A stretch of DNA of 64,000 nucleotides. It comes from Promethearchaeota archaeon (lineage in GTDB: Archaea; Asgardarchaeota; Lokiarchaeia; Sigyniarchaeales; SOKP01). The DNA lies in assembly GCA_016930515.1 (NCBI GenBank), contig JAFGGO010000085.1, forward strand, positions 1 through 64,000, read 5' to 3'. Positions 58,078-64,000 of this stretch are shown here, piece by piece; the first letter of the stretch is position 1; each line of letters opens with the position of its first letter. The translations under genes and the position numbers were made by a program. The notes under the pieces are model-generated. The model worked only from the letters and a program-made list of their open reading frames with translations, did no database searches and was not told where the DNA came from.

Positions 58078-60326
58078 TCCTTCTCCTCATCGTTAATCTT
58101 TTGTTCGTGCACATTTCTCAAGATAAAAAACAGTTCTTCGTGATCGTCAACGCATATGATTCTTAAATCACTCTTTTCTGAAAATTCTATAGCGGCTCTC
58201 TTGAGTGATCTTTTGTGCCCCTCATATTTTTCCTTAAATTCAGAAAAATCAAGAATATTTAATACTAACTCGTATTTTTCGTTGGAAACTTCGTTGAATT
58301 TTTCGACATCAAATAGTTCAATATCCTCGGCTGGATAGATCTGAACAAGTACGTTTTTGCCAATAACCACATGTTCCTGAGATTCAACAAAAATATGTGT
58401 CATGTTCCATTCACCCAATTTTTTCCTCAAACCCCATCTCATGGGGAGGTTCTTGCTTATTGTAAAATCAGCTTGTAACATTATAGGATTCTTATTGATG
58501 GCTTTGATTGTGAAATCTTCTAAGCTAAATTGTTTTGATCCTTTTAATCCCTTAATGTTATTCTTGGAGATATCAGTATTGGTCCCAATATCTAAGTATT
58601 TATGAATTTTAGCCCGCACATTACCCTGCCCCTCTGATATGTTTGATTCCCCAGAAATATTGACTAAAGAACTCGCATTAAAATCAATTTGGTTCTGGCT
58701 ACTAGTACCAATGGATTCGTTAAGTATTCGATTCGAGTTCTTGAGATTGTAATTCATCTTCTTAAGTCTATTGAGTGCAATGTTCAGATAAATTTCGTCT
58801 TTAGAATTCTTTGTATATAGTATGAGGACTCTACCCTTTCGATGACGAGCCGTGCGTCCTTTCCTTTGTATCAACCGAATTTCTGAGGCGACTACATCGT
58901 AGAATATAACGAGATCGCATTCAACAATATCCAATCCCTCTTCTGCCACATTTGTAGCTACTAGAATGTTATATTTTCCTCGTTTGAAATCATCAAGGAT
59001 CTGAATTTGTGTTTTCTGGGATAAACCCGTGTCTTTTTTTGATTTAGTAGCTTGACCGACGAATCTTGCGGCTTTAATAGATTGTATCTTGTTTAATTTT
59101 TCTACAATATTTAATACTGAATTTCGGAGCTTAACGAATACTAAAATTTTTAATTCAGGGCTTGATTGAAGCTCCTTTCTCAAATAATTTTCAAGCACGT
59201 GATATTTAGGATGTATTAACTTTTCTGGTGTGAAATCCTCACATTTTTGAAGATCAATGAAAATTCTTCTTATCTGCTGGTTAGAAGCCAGGATTTTTAC
59301 TGCCTTGGAACTATTTTTTTTCCGAGCGTCACTCCGTAACTTTTCAAGGTATTCTAATAACACATCAAGCCCCTGTTGCTCGACAAGTTCTATCATGTGA
59401 TATAAAATCAACGCTTGAGCGTTAACGGATATTGCTCCATAAGAGCCCGTCTTTTCACCTTCACCCCTGAGTATATCAATTAAGTCAGAGTTAAGCTTTA
59501 CAAGGTCCTTCCTTAAGACTTTCTTTGTTAATGGGCTGGATTCCTTCGATATAAATCCATTTTGGGCGAGATAAATCAACCTTTCTTCTAGGATCTGTTC
59601 TATTGCCTCAACGGAATCTTCCATCAACTGAGTTCTTTCTACTCCGATCTTGAATATATCCATTGGTTTGAGATACGACTTCACATCATTATCTTTTCTC
59701 GAACGGATGTGAATGTTTTCCACGGGCACATGCAAGCTCTCGCATAAAGTTAAAATCTTCTCTTTCGTGGATCCAGGAGATGCAGTTAAGGCTAAAATAA
59801 ATCCGTCTGAATTCTGCTCAAGAAATTTATCCGCAATCAAGATGTACGGATAATCTCCAGAGGCGTGGTGTGCCTCGTCTATTACTAACAAGCAAACTTT
59901 CTTTAAAGCGTATCTATTGCTAACCAGATCGTTTCTTAGGGTTTGGGGGGTGTAAAACAACACCTGTCGGTTCTTAAATATTTCTAACCTTTTTTCAGGA
60001 GGAATTTTTCCCGTGAGGATTCCAAACCTATCTTCGGGAACTTGAAGCTTATATGAGAAAGATTCGTAATGCTGATTGATTAACGGCCGAGTAGGGGCCA
60101 ATATTATAATTTTACTTCCCGCAGGCACCATTGTTAATGTTTTTAACGCTACTAACACGGCAATAACGGTTTTTCCAAGTCCTGTGGGCAACACTACTAA
60201 AGAATTTTTACCCGCACACTTGTCTGCGATTTCAACTTGGTATTTTCTATATTCTATTAATTGATTTTTAGTGTTTTTTTTTTCGAGAGTTTTTTCTTCT
60301 TGAATATCGTTTTTAATATCACTCAT
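58074..60326 (-). CDS. Hef/FANCM-like helicase with eroded C-terminal domain
   Basis: The 750-residue SF2 helicase of the Hef/FANCM/MPH1 group opens with RKYQVEIADKCAGKNSLVVL and LPTGLGKT (Walker A), then VLAPTRPLI-type ILAPTRPLINQHY, VIDEAHH and LTASPGS, and in the second half FVGQATKSKKDTGLSQ and RLIQRKGRTARHRKGRV. A helical insert between the helicase halves (about 205-380) is typical of the family. The C-terminal ~150 residues have the size and position of the ERCC4 nuclease domain of euryarchaeal Hef but no ERK-type catalytic motif is visible. It acts on stalled or branched DNA. It starts at ATG overlapping the upstream stop (TAATG). Confidence 0.9.
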   Translation of the reverse strand: MSDIKNDIQEEKTLEKKNTKNQLIEYRKYQVEIADKCAGKNSLVVLPTGLGKTVIAVLVALKTLTMVPAGSKIIILAPTRPLINQHYESFSYKLQVPEDRFGILTGKIPPEKRLEIFKNRQVLFYTPQTLRNDLVSNRYALKKVCLLVIDEAHHASGDYPYILIADKFLEQNSDGFILALTASPGSTKEKILTLCESLHVPVENIHIRSRKDNDVKSYLKPMDIFKIGVERTQLMEDSVEAIEQILEERLIYLAQNGFISKESSPLTKKVLRKDLVKLNSDLIDILRGEGEKTGSYGAISVNAQALILYHMIELVEQQGLDVLLEYLEKLRSDARKKNSSKAVKILASNQQIRRIFIDLQKCEDFTPEKLIHPKYHVLENYLRKELQSSPELKILVFVKLRNSVLNIVEKLNKIQSIKAARFVGQATKSKKDTGLSQKTQIQILDDFKRGKYNILVATNVAEEGLDIVECDLVIFYDVVASEIRLIQRKGRTARHRKGRVLILYTKNSKDEIYLNIALNRLKKMNYNLKNSNRILNESIGTSSQNQIDFNASSLVNISGESNISEGQGNVRAKIHKYLDIGTNTDISKNNIKGLKGSKQFSLEDFTIKAINKNPIMLQADFTISKNLPMRWGLRKKLGEWNMTHIFVESQEHVVIGKNVLVQIYPAEDIELFDVEKFNEVSNEKYELVLNILDFSEFKEKYEGHKRSLKRAAIEFSEKSDLRIICVDDHEELFFILRNVHEQKINDEEKD

Positions 60327-60901
60327 TATTGCTCAACTTTTACCTCATAGCGATCGACTTTTAAGTTAAACACGGGTTTGTTAAGTCTTTTATAAGAGAG
60401 AATGATGCGACCTAGTTCTAATCCAAGCCTTGAGGGATATATAAGATCGTTTCCGTTCTTGTAAAAAAAATATGGATGATGGTTCTTTACTGCTTGGACC
60501 ATGGCTGATAATTTTGATGAGGTATCTTTAAGGTCAAAACCTTTTCCTCGTTTAATCTCTAAAAAAGCATAAGTCAAATCTCCCAGCTTTTCAGCGTGAT
60601 CTTTTTCAAGCGTGATGATATCCGGAATTTTATCTAGAAAACTTTCGGTCCTCAAATATATAATACCGTTTTCCACGCTCTTTTCTAAAATATGGTTTTT
60701 AAAAGTCGAACGCATTGTTTTTTGCGTTTCTAAGATCAAATCAATTGCTAAATGCGTTTCTTGAGGATTTAAACCGAAGTACCTTGCAAGTTCCGTGAAA
60801 TTAAATTTTTTTTCGTATTTTCCCTCAAAAGAGTTCAAAATTTTTACGATATCTTTAATCTTTTCAATAAGCGAGTAATTTAGATCTGATCTCATTGTCA
60901 C
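60326..60901 (-). CDS. Winged-helix-type protein, first gene of Hef operon
   Basis: 191 residues. Helix-turn-helix-like sequence FTELARYFGLNPQETHLAIDLI (about 34-55) suggests a winged helix at the N-terminus; a second globular part has KNHHPYFFYKNGNDLIYPSR and a C-terminal strand region. It starts at GTG 60901 or ATG 60895, and its TAA overlaps the Hef ATG by one base. It is a probable DNA-binding regulator or accessory factor of the helicase. No family name is certain. Confidence 0.7.
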   Translation of the reverse strand: MTMRSDLNYSLIEKIKDIVKILNSFEGKYEKKFNFTELARYFGLNPQETHLAIDLILETQKTMRSTFKNHILEKSVENGIIYLRTESFLDKIPDIITLEKDHAEKLGDLTYAFLEIKRGKGFDLKDTSSKLSAMVQAVKNHHPYFFYKNGNDLIYPSRLGLELGRIILSYKRLNKPVFNLKVDRYEVKVEQ

Positions 60902-61067
60902 ATTCGTTATTGCTTGAAATTATTTAAAGAAAAAAACTTATTGAATGGTCATCTATAGAAAAATTTCAGAAGATTTTTGAATAGAAAAAAATATCACTTA
61001 TAAAGTGGGGTTCAAATAACTGCATTAATCTATTTATAAAATACAAAATAAAGATACAAAAAAAAAA

Positions 61068-63992
61068 TTAGGTTTTAATCTTGGATTTAAAGGATTTTTT
61101 GAATTTATGAGGAAATCTTTTTCGTAAATCTCCCTTAACCTTAAGAAATATGCCTCCAATGACGAAAGGAGCGATAAGAAAACCCAGTGAAAGCGTTGAG
61201 GCTAAGACCACTTGTTTTTTCTCTTCTTCCTGTCCCTTCAATGCTCCCGATGGTTCAGAATACAATGAAGAAGTCCATGTATGGACTAATTCCGGATGGT
61301 CTAAAAATGGGTCCTCATAGAACATTTCATAGTAATAATCTCCGTATTCAGTTGGAATATATTTCAGGAAATAATTTGTCTGATTAGCATTCTCTGTTTT
61401 AGTCTCGTTTAAGTAAATGCGTTCGATAAAATCGTCGTTTAAATACACATCCACAAAAAATCGGTATCCATAAGGCCCCGATGCCAAGCTTCCGTTCTCA
61501 ACAATTATTTTTGACGATGCTCTAAATTCCACACTTCCGTCGGATATCGTCAGGGCGTTGAAGGACTCAATCGACTCGCAAAATGTTGTAAAGGAGATCG
61601 GAAAGCTCAAGATAACCGTCCCACCTTCGTAAACTTCGATCTTGCCCTCCACGCTCGGATAATTATCGATTGTGATTGGAACGACGATTTGTTGCCAGAA
61701 ATAATTTTCACTTGCACTTAATGAAAACGATCCTAATTGCTCGCTTTCGAAGATAGCCGTATAGTCCGTGGCTATTACATCGTAAATTAATTCACTTAAT
61801 GACACGCTCACATTAACGGTATTACCCAAGGCTATGGTGGCTTCGCACGACACTTCTCCGCGTATCCATTCTGAATTAGCCATTTCACAAATCCAGAAGA
61901 GTGCTTCTTGTTCGATTTCCATTTTTTCCGTGGACAAGTAAAAATCATTGATGTCTTCGAAATATATTTGTTGGACTAAATCCTGAATTAAAGAAGTGTC
62001 AAAATCGTAATCTTTACCAAGGAGATCAAATATCTTGAAGCAATAATAGACACTAGCAATGCTCGAATAATCAAGGCTTTGAATGGCGAAAGATAATATC
62101 TTTTGGTCGTCCAAGGTGTATGTCTCCAATATTTTTAACAATTCCAATGCAAAATAAGTATTTTTTAACACCTCGATCTTATCATCCGTGTAGCGAGGTT
62201 GGAAATACGCAATTCCCCCTTCTTCAACAATGTTTCTATATAAGAACTCCGTGAGCGAATCACAATCGATACCCGAGTCGCTTAAAGAACCCAGATTCAG
62301 GTAATTATAAATTAAGATTAACGACTTGATTCCGTAATAGGTGTATTCGAGAAAAACATTCTCGTCTCTCACATCTGCGGGGGCCCATATTAAGCCTCCG
62401 TTAGGAAGAAATCCCCCGTTTCCATCATATCCTGGCTCTAAGAATTGACAATCAACGATCGATTGAAGGAACCCTAGCAAAGAATACAAATTGTCTAAGT
62501 CATCCAACTTGAATGTGTTTTTCAGGATCTCCAAGGCGAAATATGTGGCTTTATGTGAATAAGGCATACCTATTGCTTGAAAAATTTTTCTATTACCATA
62601 ACTATTTGTTTCGGTAGGAAATGTTTTGAAATACATGCAATCGAGAGCTATATTCACTTGAGAACCGAACATCGACTCTGGGAAGTAATTTAACATACAA
62701 GCGTTGGTGATTTGGTTGAAAATAGCCTCTTTTTCTAATAAAGCAAGATTGTTGTACTTGTTCTCCATTTTAAGGCTTTTAACAATGGAATTGAGAGATT
62801 TTATGGAGGTGTAATCTTTCGAAACAATAGAATAGCCTCCTATTGGGTTCTTGTAAAGATTGAACGAGTTAGCAATTTCATCTAGCTCTAAAGTTGGAAT
62901 CATTGATAGAGATCCCGTGTTATACAAAGATCTTAAGATCGCGTAAGTGAACCAAATGTCGTGGTTGTTTCTGGTGGTTCCGTCGTCCCAATTACCGCGC
63001 TCGTTCCTATGAGATATCACATATTGAATAGTCGCTGTCCTGTCGTAGCTAGAAAACCAAGTCAAATCTGATAATTCCACGGCCATTGCGCTCGCAACCA
63101 AGTTCATTTCCTCTTCTAATCCAATGAACTCTCTCATGGCGAAAAAATGCTCACTCGTCTGATAAGTACTATCCATATATTCCCAAAAATCGCTTAATCC
63201 CATGCTTGCCACGCTTCCAAATATTTCTAAGACTTTAACGCAATAATAAGAAGAAATCGTGCTTTTATCGCTTGGACAAGTTGTATAAATCGATGAAAAT
63301 TTATCGTTTTTAAAACAACCGTTACTCCCGTGAAGAGAATTTATGAATAAGATGATATCGTCCACTTCATCCCCATAGGTTAACCAATCGCTTAAGAGAA
63401 GATCCAAGGTCATGACTGCGTGGAATGTATTTTCTGCCGTTGGAATTAGAAATTCGCTGGCTAACGAAGGATCGTAAGGCCTGCCCATGAATCCGTGTTC
63501 CAGGGGATTGTAACAGCTCCAAATGAAATTAATAGTGTCTTGCGTGTCGATTAGAGATAAATTTCCCAATAAGTAAAGGATTATCGTTGCGTAACAATTA
63601 ACTTCCAGAAGAGACGTAAGTGGGTAGTAGATGCTGAGAAAATCGGTGTCTAAATATCGATCGGAATAAATGTCGCTAAAGAGGTGAGTAGTTGCATTGT
63701 AATGCGCCATGATAAAGTTCACGACATTGTCCTTGTCGATTGCTATTTCTTTACCCAAATACATCAAACTCTGAACGGCGTAGTAAGTGGCGTGGATGGA
63801 TGGATGGTAATATTCCGAAAAATATCCGTCCTGACGGAATTCTTCAATCTTGGCGTCAAGTACTTGTTCCATTATTTGCTGGGTACTAAGACTATGTTTG
63901 ATATAATGCAGATCTTGGTTTGGGTCGCTTTTATAAGCGTTAATCGGGGACATGTTCCAAAACGAAGCAATAATGCCCGTTATAACCAGCAC
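61068..63992 (-). CDS. Large surface protein with alpha/alpha-toroid repeats
   Basis: At least 974 residues, probably incomplete at the 5' end because the frame is open to the window edge. It begins with a membrane/signal segment (LVITGIIASFWNM). Residues about 40-690 hold repeated helical pairs of the prenyltransferase/squalene-cyclase type (IDKDNVVNFIMAHYNATTHL, SLIDTQDTINFIWSCYNP, GGFLPNGGLIWAP), forming alpha/alpha barrels. Two beta-sandwich (Ig-like) domains follow (about 720-920), then a C-terminal TM helix (STLSLGFLIAPFVIGGIF) and a basic tail. An exported, membrane-anchored binding protein or enzyme, perhaps related to alpha-2-macroglobulin-like or cyclase-like proteins, is inferred. 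Confidence 0.8.
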   Translation of the reverse strand: MLVITGIIASFWNMSPINAYKSDPNQDLHYIKHSLSTQQIMEQVLDAKIEEFRQDGYFSEYYHPSIHATYYAVQSLMYLGKEIAIDKDNVVNFIMAHYNATTHLFSDIYSDRYLDTDFLSIYYPLTSLLEVNCYATIILYLLGNLSLIDTQDTINFIWSCYNPLEHGFMGRPYDPSLASEFLIPTAENTFHAVMTLDLLLSDWLTYGDEVDDIILFINSLHGSNGCFKNDKFSSIYTTCPSDKSTISSYYCVKVLEIFGSVASMGLSDFWEYMDSTYQTSEHFFAMREFIGLEEEMNLVASAMAVELSDLTWFSSYDRTATIQYVISHRNERGNWDDGTTRNNHDIWFTYAILRSLYNTGSLSMIPTLELDEIANSFNLYKNPIGGYSIVSKDYTSIKSLNSIVKSLKMENKYNNLALLEKEAIFNQITNACMLNYFPESMFGSQVNIALDCMYFKTFPTETNSYGNRKIFQAIGMPYSHKATYFALEILKNTFKLDDLDNLYSLLGFLQSIVDCQFLEPGYDGNGGFLPNGGLIWAPADVRDENVFLEYTYYGIKSLILIYNYLNLGSLSDSGIDCDSLTEFLYRNIVEEGGIAYFQPRYTDDKIEVLKNTYFALELLKILETYTLDDQKILSFAIQSLDYSSIASVYYCFKIFDLLGKDYDFDTSLIQDLVQQIYFEDINDFYLSTEKMEIEQEALFWICEMANSEWIRGEVSCEATIALGNTVNVSVSLSELIYDVIATDYTAIFESEQLGSFSLSASENYFWQQIVVPITIDNYPSVEGKIEVYEGGTVILSFPISFTTFCESIESFNALTISDGSVEFRASSKIIVENGSLASGPYGYRFFVDVYLNDDFIERIYLNETKTENANQTNYFLKYIPTEYGDYYYEMFYEDPFLDHPELVHTWTSSLYSEPSGALKGQEEEKKQVVLASTLSLGFLIAPFVIGGIFLKVKGDLRKRFPHKFKKSFKSKIKT

Positions 63993-64000
63993 TAAACCAG

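Overview
This 64 kb window is AT-rich, densely coding archaeal DNA. Several features point to an Asgard archaeon of the Lokiarchaeia type; that placement is inference, since no rRNA or other marker gene is present. The features are a leucine-rich-repeat protein with the N-terminal domain I associate with Lokiarchaeal LRR proteins, a CBS protein with a longin-like C-terminus, a CWH43/PGAP2IP-like membrane phosphatase-fold protein, Hel308 and Hef helicases, membrane-anchored surface proteins with short C-terminal TM tails, and archaeal TATA boxes mixed with Shine-Dalgarno starts. Bacterial-type genes are interspersed (KatG with a PerR/Fur regulator, a CspA-type cold-shock protein, Bcp, an AEC permease, a chemoreceptor), suggesting repeated gene acquisition.

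Layout. 0.4-10.8 kb: ferric-reductase-like membrane protein, a short LRR gene with a damaged 5' end, katG divergent from a PerR-like gene with palindromic boxes between them, small hypotheticals, cspA, an AEC permease, a GNAT acetyltransferase and two degraded tails of surface proteins. 11.4-16.4 kb: HAD hydrolase, an internally duplicated 8-TM protein, the CWH43-like protein and a histidine phosphatase. 16.5-21.2 kb: glycyl radical enzyme, its activase and a start-less zinc-ribbon ORF, then a circularly permuted GTPase. 21.4-28.4 kb: B12-type radical SAM enzyme, a frameshifted membrane gene, an Smr protein, the CBS-longin protein, an NhaD/ArsB-type permease and a DUF2061 protein. 28.4-29.8 kb is a gene-poor stretch with structured, RNA-like remnants. 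29.8-35.3 kb: 4-hydroxybutyryl-CoA-dehydratase-like enzyme, beta-CASP nuclease, orphan chemoreceptor, Bcp and a broken DinB gene. 35.5-43.4 kb: a zinc/manganese-type ABC operon whose permease is fused to a methyltransferase, an acyl-CoA dehydratase-related protein, a tandem PlsC protein and an MFS transporter.

43.5-51.9 kb holds the most unusual locus: a six-gene, tightly coupled minus-strand operon. It encodes a 1287-residue membrane protein with a duplicated N-terminal module and a HerA/VirB4-like domain whose Walker motifs are eroded, three further membrane proteins (one with an HhH domain), a small coiled-coil protein and a YdjM-like membrane protein. I recognise no described system here.

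52-64 kb: a 19-repeat LRR protein, a small zinc protein followed by a Hel308-like helicase with a SWIM zinc finger, an operon of winged-helix protein, Hef-like helicase and zinc-ribbon protein, and a large surface protein with alpha/alpha-toroid repeats that runs to the window edge. I saw no tRNA, rRNA, CRISPR array or intact insertion sequence.
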